A program made the translations under genes and the position numbers. 64,000 bases of DNA from Aptenodytes patagonicus (taxonomy: Eukaryota > Chordata > Aves > Sphenisciformes > Spheniscidae). This document shows, piece after piece, positions 1-11,509 of this stretch. The stretch lies in assembly GCF_965638725.1 (NCBI RefSeq), contig NC_134958.1, positions 15,379,464 through 15,443,463 of the forward strand, written 5' to 3'. The number at the start of each line of letters is the position of its first letter. Position 1 is the stretch's first letter. The notes below the pieces were generated by a model. That model was not told the DNA's origin. It saw only the letters and a program-made list of their open reading frames with translations, and ran no database searches.

Positions 1-241
1 CCCGGTTAGGGCAGACGGTGGCAGGGAAGCGGCGAGCCCCATCCTCCCCCTCGCCCCGGGGCATCGGGCAGGTGCCACGGAGCGCAGCCCCAGCCCCAGC
101 CCCACGGCAGCGTGCCAGCCCCCACGGGCAGCCAGGACCCCGACCAGGGGCAGCCAGGACCCTGACCAGGGGCAGCCATCCCAGAGCAGCAAGTGAGCGC
201 CCACCCGGAGCAGAGTGTGCGGGCAGCCCCCGGCCAGGCCC
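1..241 (-). other. UNC45A: UNC45A 3' untranslated region, beginning of it
   Basis: This lies directly downstream of the UNC45A stop codon at 242-244. No poly(A) signal (AATAAA or ATTAAA on the minus strand) is visible, so the transcript probably ends to the left of the window. It contains a two-copy tandem repeat of about 24 bases (128-176). No other coding exon is recognisable here. Confidence 0.6.
128..176. repeat. Two-copy 24-base tandem repeat
   Basis: The unit CAGCCAGGACCCYGACCAGGGG occurs twice in a row with one C/T difference. It lies in the presumed UNC45A 3' untranslated region. It is short and local, with no sign that it belongs to a mobile element. Confidence 0.7.
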
Positions 242-3200
242 TCACTCCTGGCCAGGGTCGGGCTTGATGAGGCCGTAAGCCACAGCCTGCGCCAGGCTCT
301 CCTTGGCCGCCTGGGCCACACGTGGCTTGTCCTTGTCCTTGGCGAGCACGGAGAGGATCTCCAGCATCTCGCTGGCGATGAGCTGCTCTGCCACCTCCCG
401 CTCGGCCGCCATCATGTTCATCACCACCACGGCCCCGCGGTGCTGCAGCTCCGCGCTGGGGCTCAGCAGCAGGGCCTGCAGGATCTCCAGCCAGTGCACC
501 GTCTGTGGGGGCAGGGGGGCCGCACTCAGCGCTGCTTCCCATGAGAGGGGGGCCAGCTCCCCGCAGCCCTGATGGCCCCCCGACACCCCCAGCCCCGGCT
601 CAGAGTCAGGCTGAGGTCAGGACAGGTTGCTCCATCTCCTGGGGCCAGCGCTGGGACACAGCTCCAGGACATCAGGAGAGGGAATATGGGACACTGGGGG
701 CTGTCCCGCCACTGGGCACTCACCACCTGGGGGATCCGCTTGCAGATGGGGGGGTGCAGGGCGGTCAGCATGGCTAGGGTCCCTGAAGCTGCCCGCCGCA
801 GCTTCTCGTCCTCCTCCCCACTGTACAGGACCATCAGCTTCAGCCGGTCACTACCCTCAGCCAGGAACAGCTCCTGCACCTGCAGAGGAAGAGGGGGGCA
901 CATGGGAGTGCAGGGGGCTGGGAGCCCAGGGCAGGGGGCTGGGAGCCCAGGGCAGACGCCCAGCCTACCCTGGCCCAGCCCTCACCTCCTTGCTCATGGC
1001 CATGTTGCACATGCACTCCGTGGCAGCCAGCCGGATTAGCTCATGCTCCTCAAACATGTAGCCCTCGATCATGGGCACAGCCTTCTCCTTCAGGATCTTC
1101 TGCCTGCAACAGGGCAGAAGAGCGTGAGCACTCCCTGTGCAAGGGCAGCACGCCTCCGGGCCAGACAGGGACAGGCCCCCTCTCTCCCCCCGACCTGGTC
1201 CAGCTCCGCGCTGGCCCCACCGCCCCTACCGCAGCCTCTCGCTGATGCCAGCCAGGTTGGTTAACGCCATCAGCCCCTCGAAGTTCTCCAGGCCTGTGCG
1301 CTGAAGGTGCAGAAGGCTTACCAAGGGCCGGACCACCTCATAGATCTGTGGAGACAGCAGTGCAGGGCTCGAACCCTGAGCGAGGGAGGTGCAGGGAGCT
1401 TTGAGCCCAGCCTAAAGGCAGAGCTGCTCCCATGGTCAGGCCTAGGCCGTCAGGCCTTTGTGGGGAACATCAAGGGTCGTGCCACCTCCTGCTCCCCAGG
1501 GAAGGGCAAACCCATGCTGGCAGTTCCTGCGACGCAGATCCCGCCTCAGATCACCAGTCCTGCAGCCTTTAGCTCCAGGGCTGCCGAGCCCTTTCTCAGT
1601 GGGCAAGGAGGAGCAGAAGCCTACCCTATCCCAGATGCTGCACACAGGGACTGGGGCAGCTCCTACCAGGGCAGCCCCCCCTCGCACTGCTCAGCCCGAC
1701 GCCTCCCCAGGGCAGACACACGCCTGGCTGCAGCAGCCCAGGCACACACGGTGGGACGAGCCCCTGCTGCGGCCCCGTCCCCACTGCCGTTCCCATGCAA
1801 GCCCCTGCGCAGCCCCGACTGCCCACACAGGGCCCCTGCTTGGCAGACCCATCCCCGCAGCGGTGACACTCACCCGCTCTCCAGGGAAGGCCATCTCTGG
1901 GTTGGAGGTGATGGTGATCTTTGCCAGGGCCTGAGCTGCCTTGGTCTGCCCCACCTCGGTGCCCTCCAGGGACAGTGGGATGAGAGCCTGCAGACGGAGA
2001 CACAGCAGCCAGTCCTGCAGCCAGGTCACAGCAGCCCCAGCTTCCCCAAGTCTCGTGTATGAGGGAGCCAGTGTGGTCCCCTGCCAAACCACAGCCACCC
2101 TCCCCCAGAGCCCCAGCCCTCCCCAGAGCCCCACTGGGGGGGAGCAGCACAGCACTGCACAGGCCAGCAGCACCGCGAGGCCTGTCCCCTTACCTTGCCT
2201 CCTCCCTGCGCAACCACACCACCCCGGTCTTCTGCCTCCTCCACCAGCGCCAGAAACACCCTAGGAGTTCAACAAAGCAGGAGCAGCTGGAGTCAGGGAC
2301 CTGCCACAGTGGGTCCCAGCAGCACCCAGACATCTGCAGTGGGCCCAGGCTGTACCAGACTCCCGGACACCCCCTTTCTGCTCCTAGGAGCTTGCATTCA
2401 CCACAGGCATGTAAGTTCGCTGGCAGGACACCAGCAGGACATTGGCAGCCTCAGAACCCAGCTCCCTCCCTGCCACTCCCCTCCACACCCGTACCTGGAG
2501 ATCAGCTCCCGGCAGGAGTTGGTGAGCGCCGGGTTCTCGCTCTTCACCATGCAGGCCAGAGCTGACACCACACCAGCCGTCAGCAGCTTCCTCACCCGGC
2601 GCTTCACGAAGTCCGGCTTGTCCTGTCCCAGAGGCAGGGTCACCGCTCGGCTCAGTGGCACCAGCCTGCCACCTGCTGCCATCTGCTGCGAAGTCTCTGA
2701 CCTCACCCCTGAAGGCCCCAGGGACACCCTGTCCCCACCCAGAACCCTGGGCTCTGCCCACCCACGCGCTCTCCCCAGGGCCAGGGCTCCTGGCAGCTCC
2801 CGAGAACGGCTGTGCTCTGCTCACCTTGGGGTGCTGCTCCGGAATGTGCTGCTTGGCATACTTGGCCAGCTCCAGCATCTGGGGGTCTGGCTCCTCGTGG
2901 TCGTAGCTGTTGGTGCAGTTCACTAGTGTGGAGGCAACTGCGTAGAGCACACTCCTGTCCTCCGACTGCAGCAATAATGGGACACCCATCACACCCACGA
3001 TGGAGAGGACAGCCCAGGGCTCGAGCCCACCCAGCACCACTGGGCCCTTGCACACACCCCATTCCCGTAGCGTGAGCCCCACAACCCCCTCCGGCGTGTT
3101 TCCCCAGTGCCAGGGCGCCCATGACCCAGGGCCCCCGCCACAGCGCTCAGCACGCACCTTGGCCAAGTGGAACATGGCCTGCATCGCTGCCTTGTCCTCC

Positions 3201-6200
3201 ACAAACTCCTCCTTGACGTCCGCATCGAAGGTGAGGTAGGCCAGGCCCTCCACCGCCCAGCGCCGCGTGCCCGCATCGATCGTCTCATTGCAGAGCCACC
3301 TGGGAGATGGGCCCCATGAGCCCAGGCTGCGGGGCACCCTGCCCGGCTCCCCCCCGCCCCACAGCCGGCAGCACTCACTTGCGGCACTGCTTGGCCAATT
3401 TCATCGTGGAGCCCTCGGCAAACTGTTTCATGCTGAAGTCGGTGCCTCCGGCGGATCCCAGCTTGCAGAGCCCCTGCAGCCAGGGGCAGAGCATCAGAGC
3501 AGGAAGGGCCAAGGTCACCCCGAGGCGCCTGCGAGAGCCCCCCAGCAGGGAGGGGACAGCGCTGCGGACCCACAGGCCCTGCAGCCACAGCCCACCCAGC
3601 ACCACCCAAGGGCTCGGCACAGCCGCTCCTCCCGTCCCGCCACACTCCCGGCGCGCTCACCACCAGCGCCCGGATGCGGATGCTGTCCCTCTCGCTGTGC
3701 TTGTAGATCTCCTTGAGCAGGCTGACACCGTTGGCGGTGATGAAGGAGGCACGCTTGGCCTTGTCGGCAGCGTGGATCAGTGCCTCCACCGCTACCAGCT
3801 GGTGGGCCTCGCAGACAGAGGCACAGAGGGACAGCACGCTGTCCATGATCCCCTCCAGCTCCAGCACCCTGTTCCCAGCATCCGAGGGGCCCTGCAGCAG
3901 GCATGACACCGTCTGGATGGCCCGCAGCTTCCCAGCCAGCTCGTGCCCCTCGAACCAGCTCCTGCAGGGGAAGACCACCAGGAAGGATAAGGCTGATCCC
4001 ACCCACCGCCTTCAGCCACACGCAGCCCCACCTGCTGAACCCCAACACAGCAGGTCTCTGGTGGGTCTGCAATCTGCTTTTATCACTAAGGGCAAAAAGG
4101 TGGCGATAGAGGTGCTGCTACTTCCCCAGAAGGGTGCTGGCTGTATGAGACTGAACCCCCCGCTCCGCCCCCAAGGACGCCCCGGCTCACCTCACGTAGT
4201 CCTCGCACAAGTGGTGGAAGTTTTCTCTCTCAGCATCGCATTTCAGGTCATCGTAAAGTTTGCTCAGCAGAACCGAGGCACTCATCCGGCTGTTCTCTGT
4301 CACGGGCAGGCTGCCCGGGGCGCCGCACACTGTACTTCCCACCTCCAGGATCTTCTTCAGGCCTAGGAGAACATGAGGTCAGACACCCCAGTGAGGAGCA
4401 AAATGGGGTGCGCAGGCAGAACAGAGGCACGCGGCACCCCGAGGCAGAGGGGCACGATGCCCCAGCGGGATGCTGCAGACTGTTCTGCTCACCCTGGTCG
4501 ATCACCCAGAGGCTCAAGCTGTTGTTGGTCTCCTTTGGCGACTTTCTGGGCACCACCTTGATGAGCAGGTTGAGGGCATTGTCACGGCCGTGCGCAGAGG
4601 CCCCTTCCAGTGCTAGCAGCTCCAGGAGGTGCTTGATCAGCAGTTTCAGGTCCTTGGAGGAATCTTCCAGAAAAGACAGCACCCAGCAGTCAGCGCCCTG
4701 GGCACAGGCCTCACCCCAGCCTTGGTAAGGCTGGCAGGAGATGCTGCCATGACCAGGGGCTCCTGCCTCCCAGTTCAACCTCATATTAACCCTGACCCAG
4801 AGCGCCGGCTCTGCGGCAGGGAGTGGTGACAAGGTGGGCAGCGGGAGAAGAACCCGCTGCAGCTCAGTGCCTCCCCAGGACACGCTCCCCACCCCACGCC
4901 AGCCAGCCAGGGCAGCAGACACTCACCCAGCACCACCGCATCCTCCTTGCCACGGAAGTCCTTCTGAAGCCCCTCCTTCAGGGAATCGAACATCACGTGC
5001 AGAAGGTTGCAGGCAGCCAGGGAAACCTGCTCGTGCTCCACACCCAGCACCGCTGAGAGACGAGGGGCCCCCAGCTCCACCAGGATGGCCGTGGTCTACA
5101 GGTACAAGCACAACTGTCTGCTGGAGACTTTGGGGAAGCCTTAGTGCTTCCCAGCACCTTATCAGGACAGTTCCCTGTCACAACAAGGCGCTCACAGACT
5201 CAGGCATGGCAGGTGACAGCTCAGAGCTCCTCTGCTCAGCAGGGCTGCAGCCAGCCACAGGCAGAGGCCAGCGACGCTCCCCTGCCTGACACGCTTCGCA
5301 GCCTCCCCGACATCAATTCCCCTGGGTCAGGCCCTGTCATGCAGGAGAGCTGGGCTACAGCGGGACCTACCCGGGAGCGGTGCCCGGAGCACAGCCCCAC
5401 CAGGGTGCGCAGGGCCGCCAGCATCAGGTCAGCCTTGGCTGTGTCAAGCAGCTGTGTCAGCAGCCGCACACCATCACTTTGGAAGATTTTCTCTGCTCCG
5501 GCCTCCTCTCGTGCCAGCACAATCAGGTTCTGCGCAGCCTGGGAAAGGAGATTCATGTCTGGGTCGCCTGCCCACCAGAACGCAGCCCACCATGCGCAGG
5601 GAACCTCCCCAGCGGAAGCTGGCTGGGCAGCCAGCGTAGCCACAGGCACCTGCCTTCCGCCCCCAATCTCCGAGGAGCACGTTCTGCTGGTGGGAAGCCT
5701 GGCCTTGCCCGGGCAGCACTGTTCAGCCAGCAGCGCTGACCTGGGAATACCACTCCTCCCCTCCCTGCCTTCCAGCCAAGCTGTGTTGCCCTCCACTCCC
5801 CAGAGCTCAGACCTTTTGCTTCTTGTCCACATCCTTTTCTTCAGGATCCAGCAAGATCTGGAACATCTGCTCTACCTTCGAGTCCGTGCAGGACATGGTC
5901 TTCATCTGAGACAGAGCAGAAGCTCAGCCCTCACCCGCTTCCCTGAGCCCACCACACCCATGGGGGGGCCACAGCAGCCCCCACCCCCCATGCTACCTCC
6001 CCACTCACCTTCTCGTGCATGCTGCTCCCCAGGGCACGCAGGGCCTCCTGGAAGGCCTTGTTCTTGGGCTCCAGGCTCACACATCGCTGCAGGTCACTGA
6101 CAGCCTGGTCCAGGCGGCCCAGCTTCTGCAGTGCCTGGCTCCGGCGGAACAGCGCCTTCATGTCCCGGCCATCGGCTTCAATGGCTGCAGATGAGCGGGG

Positions 6201-7480
6201 GATCCATCGCAAAGCCCCTGGACTGCTCCGGTCTGCCCTGACAGGCAGCGCACAGAGGCCAGTCCCCTGCCAGCCACCACTGACCTTTAGATGCATCAGC
6301 CTCTGCCTTGGCATAGTCCTCCTGCAGAGAGAGAGTCGGCGAGAGGGAAACGCCTGACGCGCTGCCCGTGCAGGCCTCGCTCAGCCCAGCCTGCTGTGGG
6401 CAGAGGCAGCACCCGCCACTTTAGAGAGAAGAGCAGGGAAAAGACTGTGGGGTTTGAGGATGGGAACAGCGTCACTGAGGACAGTGAGCCAGCCCAGTAG
6501 GACATCCCATCCTTCCCAGAGCACAATGCTCATCGGGTCCCCAGCGAGCCCTAGGGTCCCCTGATGCTTTTCAAGTGCTCCCAGTCTACTCAAGCCCCTG
6601 AAGTTCCTTGTGTTCCCCCTTGCCTCAGAGAGTTCCACGATGGGAGATCACAGACGCTGTGACTGCCTTGACTGCCTGGAGAACAGCCTCAGAGCATAGG
6701 CACAGCCCAGGCATGGACGGGAGTGCCCTGTCCCGGCCCTGACAGCCCACCCGGGAGGTGGGGCAGCACGGGACAGCGGGCAGGCCCAGGAGAAAAGGTG
6801 AGCAGAGAAAACACCAGACAGCGTCCTGCCCAGGGACCGACAGGGCCTCCCAGCGCAGGCGCACAGCTGGCAAAGGCGGATGGGCCGGGGCAGCCGCCAG
6901 CAGCACAGCCCCAGCAGGCCGGGGCGGCCGGGCAGGTTCCTGCAGGGCCCGCGGTGACGCACCCGCCCCGCTCTCACCAGCTTCAGGTAGCAGGCGGCCC
7001 GGTTGCGGTGCAGCACGGCTCGCTCCGGCTCCGCGTCGCAGAGGCTCAGCGCCTGCGTGTAGGCGGCGAGGGCCGCGGCGTGGTCCCCCGCCTGGAAGAG
7101 CGCGTTGCCCCGCTCCCGCAGCTGCCCCGCCGTCACCTGCCGAGGGGCACCGGCTGGGACACGCGCGCCGGGGGGGCTGGGCACGGGCTGCTGCCCCCCG
7201 GCTGCCCCGGGGATGGGCCCGGGACAGGGCCCCTGGGACGGGACCCCGCCGGCGCCGGCTGGCCCGGGACGGACCCTGGGCACCGGCCCCCCCATCACAT
7301 TGGGCCCAGCCCCGGCAGCCGCCCTCCCGGGCCCAGCCCGGCCCCAGCAGCCGCCACCCCCCCCCGGCGGCGGCGGCAGCCGCCCTGCCCTGCCCTGCCC
7401 TCCCCGGCCAGGCCAGACCAGGCCAGGCCAGGCCCCAGCAGCCCCCGGCCCGCCGGGCCCTCGCTCACCGCCTCCTCCAT
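242..7480 (-). CDS. UNC45A: UNC45A, myosin co-chaperone with TPR and UCS domains
   Basis: Cytosolic co-chaperone that binds HSP90 through an N-terminal TPR domain and folds myosin motor domains through its C-terminal armadillo-like UCS domain. Coding exons in transcript order: 7480-7469, 7136-6978, 6321-6285, 6184-6009, 5905-5813, 5538-5371, 5095-4927, 4663-4493, 4362-4191, 3961-3661, 3473-3379, 3299-3158, 2965-2825, 2622-2495, 2260-2194, 1987-1874, 1345-1230, 1103-986, 879-724, 502-242. They total 2796 bases (931 aa plus stop), close to human UNC45A. TPR residues come from exons 2-4 ([37 protein letters not shown]). UCS hallmarks include [27 protein letters not shown] and [12 protein letters not shown]. 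Sequence and synteny (next to MAN2A2) favour UNC45A over the muscle paralogue UNC45B. The very short first coding exon (MEEA) is inferred from a good donor and the CpG island; human UNC45A has a longer N terminus, so the start is the least certain part. Confidence 0.95.
911..954. repeat. Two-copy 22-base tandem repeat in a UNC45A intron
   Basis: The unit CAGGGGGCTGGGAGCCCAGGG occurs twice in direct tandem in the UNC45A intron between exons 880-985. It is a simple local duplication. Confidence 0.7.
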
Positions 7481-7775
7481 CGCGCCTGTCTCGCCGCGCC
7501 CGTGACGTCGCCGCCGATTGCCCGGGGAACCCGGACGCCACCGCCCGTGTCACGTGACGGGGGCGGAAGGGGCGGGGCGGGCGGGAGCCCCCAGCGCCGC
7601 CCCGCGGCCCGGCGGTGCCGGCACCGACCACGTGCGACCTCGCGTGTGTGTCCCCCGGCCCCCCCCGTGCGCCCCCCTCCACCCGCGCCCCGCAGCACCC
7701 CCGGGCAGCGAGCCCCGGCCCGGCAGGTGCTCGTCCCCCCACCCCCCCTACCCCCGCCCCGCCCGCGGCGCCCCC
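7481..7775 (-). promoter_or_regulatory. UNC45A promoter squeezed between two genes
   Basis: Only 295 bases separate the UNC45A start codon from the stop codon of the upstream SHISAL1-like gene, so this stretch must hold both the UNC45A promoter and the 3' end of its neighbour. It is CpG-rich and TATA-less. It holds a perfect palindrome GTCACGTGAC (7549-7558; the CLEAR/E-box type bound by TFEB/USF factors), a CRE-like TGACGTC (7503-7509) and a second E-box CCACGTGC near 7626. I see no poly(A) signal for the SHISAL1-like gene. Binding is inferred from motifs only. Confidence 0.6.
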
Positions 7776-9241
7776 TCAGCAGGCCCGGCCGGGGGGCGTC
7801 GGGCCGGGGGCACCGTGGGGCGGCAGCCGCCCGGGGAGGCGGGTGCTGCGGGACGGCCGGGAGCGGGGCTGGCGCCCCCCCGGAGGGCCACAGGGCGGGC
7901 AGCCGGCGCGGGGCAGGAGGCGGCCGAGGCGGCAGCGCCGGGTCCGGTAGAAGTGGAAGAGGTCGACAGCCATGAGGAGGAGGACAAGGAGCCCGTAGAG
8001 CCCCACGAAGGGCAGGGCCAGCGGGTTCCTGCGGGGGGGGGAGGGCACCTCAGGAGGGGGCAGCCATGGCCCCCACACCGGCACCCCTGTGCCAGGGAGG
8101 GCCCAGCCAGGGCCAGCTCTGGGCCCCAGGGGTGACACCACGCCAGCCCCCGGGGCTGTGCCGAGAGCCCGGAGGCCCTGCGGCCCCCTCCCACCTCCCA
8201 GGCACCGCAGCCCCAGCCCTGAGCACCATGGCCAGGCTGCAGCCCCACTCACCGGAGGAGGCCCGGGCTGGCCAGGCTGGATAGGTTCACCCCGATGATG
8301 GCCTCCAGGGCCAGCTGGGAGCAGCAGGACTTGAGGGCACGCGGGCTGGGGTGGCAGCAGTAGCGGTGGCTGGCCGGGTCGGTCAGCCGCGGGCAGTAGA
8401 AGCCGGGGTGGTAGCGGCCATCGGGGTCCGTGTAGCCCTCACAGAGGTGCAGGTTCTGCACTGAGACTGCAGTGAGGAGCGGGCACTTGGCGAGTGCCGG
8501 GGCTCAGCCCCCGCTGTGGGGGTGCTGCAAAGCTCGTGAACGGGGCACGCGCTGGGCTTCACCCCTGCGTCAAGGCAAGGTGGCGTGCTGGCAGCCGGCG
8601 CAGTGCCGGTGGGATGGGCTGTCAGCTCCAGCAAGGTGGCCCTTGCAGGGACACTGCGGAGCGGAGCCTTCCTCAGCCCCAGCAGGGATGGGCCGGGCTG
8701 GGAGCGCCCCGGCCCCCTGGGGCCTTTCTGCCATGGCACAGGAGCCCCGGGCTCAGCCCTCAGGGTGGGCTCAGGTCACGGCTGAGCACAGCCCCACCCA
8801 GCACTGGCTGCTGGTGGCCCTGGCCCCCTGTGTGCCGTGACCTCCAGCGCTCGCCATCGCCCCAGCAAGGGCAAACACAGGCAAGGAGCGTGGTGGTGGC
8901 AGAGGGGAGGGGAAAGCCCACAGGCCAGCCCCGACCTCCCCATGCTTGGTCTGAGGGGTTCATCACTTCTCACCTCAAAGGCGTGCTGCAGTGGGACCAG
9001 CCCCGGCACCACCATGCCTGGGCCACTATCCCCAGCACGCAGACCACCGCCTCCCGGCACAGACCACCCAGCCTCCATCGGGGGCCATTGGGGAGCAGCC
9101 CACAAGGGACGAGGCCCCAGCAGGGACAGGGAGGATGGGTTCGGGGAGCAAGAGGAGTGGGAGCGGGGCTGTACCTGTCCCGAAGACACCGGGGCACAGA
9201 GCCATGGCGAGGAGCAGCCGGAGCAGGAGCCCACCCAGCAT
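7776..9241 (-). CDS. Shisa-like membrane protein, SHISAL1-related
   Basis: Three coding exons, 9241-9175, 8460-8253 and 8028-7776, give 528 bases (175 aa plus stop). Residues 1-22 form a signal peptide (LLLRLLLAMALCPGVFG). A cysteine cluster follows: C29, C45, C57-C58 and C68-C69, with the Shisa signature CEGYTDPDGRYHPGFYCP and then YCC. There is one N-glycosylation sequon (NLS, 81-83), a single membrane segment at about 96-118 (LALPFVGLYGLLVLLLMAVD), and a 55-residue Arg/Pro/Gly-rich tail. From memory, human SHISAL1 reads CEPYTDHKGRYHFGFHCP and has a similar membrane segment ending LDLLYYS, so this is nearest to SHISAL1 rather than to Shisa2-9. Human SHISAL1 lies on another chromosome (22), so this is probably a paralogue. 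Its function is unknown; Shisa proteins commonly act on receptor maturation or trafficking. No mammalian gene at this position is known to me. Confidence 0.82.
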
Positions 9242-11509
9242 CTTCCCAGCCGACCCTGGGCAGAGGCAGCTCTGGCTCCGGCAGAGGCAGAAACCACAGC
9301 CCCTCCTGCTCCCGCCTCCATCACGGCCCATCAAGAGCCGCTTGGAGCCATTAGAGCCTCCTGCACTCACTGCCCGCTCCGCAGGGACCGGGCAGGAGGC
9401 GGGAGCATCGCTAATGAGCTTCTCGGGGGCCAAGTGTGGGACTGGAGGCTCCTTCCCCACCCCGCAGCAGGGCACCAGCCGCCGGGTCCATGGGCCCTGG
9501 TTGGGCACCTCAGCCCACCTGGGGATCCCGGTGTTGCGGGCGAGGGTTGCAGGCCAGGCTGGGGCGCGGGGCGAGCGTTTGGCCCTGGGGCTGTGGGCAG
9601 GCAGGCTGTGCCGCAGCCCCTCGGCAGCCCAGCCCCAGCAGGCAGCGGGCCCTGTGCCAGCAGCCTGGCCCCCCGCCAGCCATGCCATTAGCCAGGCTCC
9701 GGCAGAGCCACCGGTGGCACGCTGTGCCAGTGCAGGGCTGTGGTCCCCCACTCCCCGGCACAGCCCTGCAGCATGCTCGCACCCCCAGCTGTGCACCAGG
9801 CGTGGGGTCCTGCCCCACTGCGCTGCCCCGTGCCAGGCTGTCCCCGGAGCGGTGCGAGGGGCTGAGCTGCCGGGGCCGGTCCACGCACTCTGCCTGTTCT
9901 CAGGGCGGTGGGCGTGCGGGGCCATGGCCGAGCCTGTGGGATGCAGGCTGTGCTGGAGGCTGTGCGGGAAACGGAGACAGAGCTCAGCTCGCACCACCTC
10001 CTCGCCTGGCCCTCCCTGCGGCCCTCTCCGCTGGCACCCCTTCGCAGTAATTAGCCCCGGGGGGGGGCAGGGGAGCACAGCAGCCCCTGCGGTCCCCACG
10101 GCAACGGGGAGGATGCTCCTGGTGACGTGGCTTCCAGCAGCCCCTAGGGCACTGCAGACCGGCCGGCCAGGCTCCTCAGGCACCAGAGCATCACCGCCAG
10201 CTGAGGGCTTCGCACCACTCCATCTCAGCCTGCTCTGGACAGCTGGGCACGGCCGGCAGTGCCCCACAGCCCTGGGCACAGGAGCAGGGGTCCAGTTCCC
10301 CCAGCAGCTGCAGGCGTTTCAGCCCTGAGAACAGTTGGCACCCCCAAGCCCCAGGAGGCTGCTGCGCCAGGCTCTCGCCCCAGCAGCCCAGGGGTGCACA
10401 TGCAGGTACTGCAGCAGACGATGTCCCCCCACCCCCTCCCTGCTGGGCTGGGCCCTCTTCCTGAGGCGCCAAGGGGTCCTCAGTGACTGTCAGCACCTGC
10501 CGGCAGGTGCCGGCAGCCAGAGCTCAATGGAGACCAGACTGCCATGCTGACACCGAAAGGGGGCTAAAGGCACTGAATTTGGGAGAGGCCATTCCCGTGC
10601 TTAACCCATGTGTTGCTGCCTGCAGAGGGAGCTGCCTAACTTTGGTCTGCACCCCGTCCCGCTGGCTCCCGCCAGTGCCAGGTGCTGCCTGTTCCCGAGC
10701 ATGGCTGGGCCTGGCCGTGCCACTGGCCTCTCACACATGCCCGGGGCCCCACGGCTGGCTCAGCCCTGAGAACACTGGCAGAGCAGGGACCCCACGGAGC
10801 AGAGCACAGCACAGCCCTGACAGCCTGCCTAGCACACCCAGACTGGCCCTGGCCACAGCTCTGAATCTCCCTCCCTGCTGCCCCGTCTCCCCATGGAACA
10901 CCGTTCCCATTCCTCCACGCAACCAGTGTGAGAATCACAAACCAGACACAGACTAAGGCCCTTTGAAACAGCCTCGTGTTTCCTACAAGCTCCAGGCGAG
11001 CTCAGTCTCCAGTCCACAGCACCTCCCTGGCCAGCTGCCCCAAGCCCGCCAGGCTCCTGGCAGCCCCTGTGCTGCCCTGCGGGTCGGGGGGAGCCCAGCA
11101 TGGGCCCCTGCCCTAAGACGCTGGGGTGGGCACCCTCCCAGGCAGCCGTGCAAACGCAGCAGGGCATCTGTGCCCATCCTGCTGGCTGTGGCAGAGCCCG
11201 GCCCACTGCCCCCACCAGCCATGCTCTGCTCGGAGCAGTGCCCAGCCCATGACCTCTATGTCCAGGCAGCATCTGGCAGCCTCTGCACAGCCCTGCCACA
11301 GCAGTTCACTTCTGAAATCTATCTGAAAACACAGGACTAATAAATTAGAAGGCAACAGCCTTTGCAAGTCTGGCACCTCCTGCCCAGTGCCTGCCTGCCT
11401 GCCACAGGCCCGCTGTCCCAGCCTCTCCCAGGCTGTGCTGGTGCTGCTGGGCTCAGCGGCTGCTCCCATGCTGCCCAGCCAGTCTGTTCCTCTCCCTCTC
11501 CGGGAGATA
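9242..11509. other. Intergenic: SHISAL1-like upstream region and MAN2A2 3' end
   Basis: About 2.3 kb hold the 5' region of the SHISAL1-like gene on the left and the 3' untranslated region of MAN2A2 on the right, both minus strand. I looked for HDDC3, which lies here in human, and found none of its HD-domain motifs (HPIGVA, LLHDTVED, KLADKLYN) in any frame. No AATAAA or ATTAAA on the minus strand marks the end of MAN2A2; a small AT-rich patch at 11300-11350 is a possible 3'-end neighbourhood. Nothing else is recognisable. Confidence 0.5.

Noticed and set aside
9026-10279. Minus-strand open frame of 417 codons covering the SHISAL1-like first exon
   Set aside because: Only its stretch beginning MLGGLLLRLLLAM is coding; the upstream part lacks similarity to anything and would bury the signal peptide.
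11330-11345. AATAAATTAG as a poly(A) signal for MAN2A2
   Set aside because: The AATAAA is on the plus strand, whereas MAN2A2 is on the minus strand; the minus strand here reads CTAATTTATT.
9242-11509. HDDC3 expected by synteny
   Set aside because: None of its HD-domain motifs appears in any frame.
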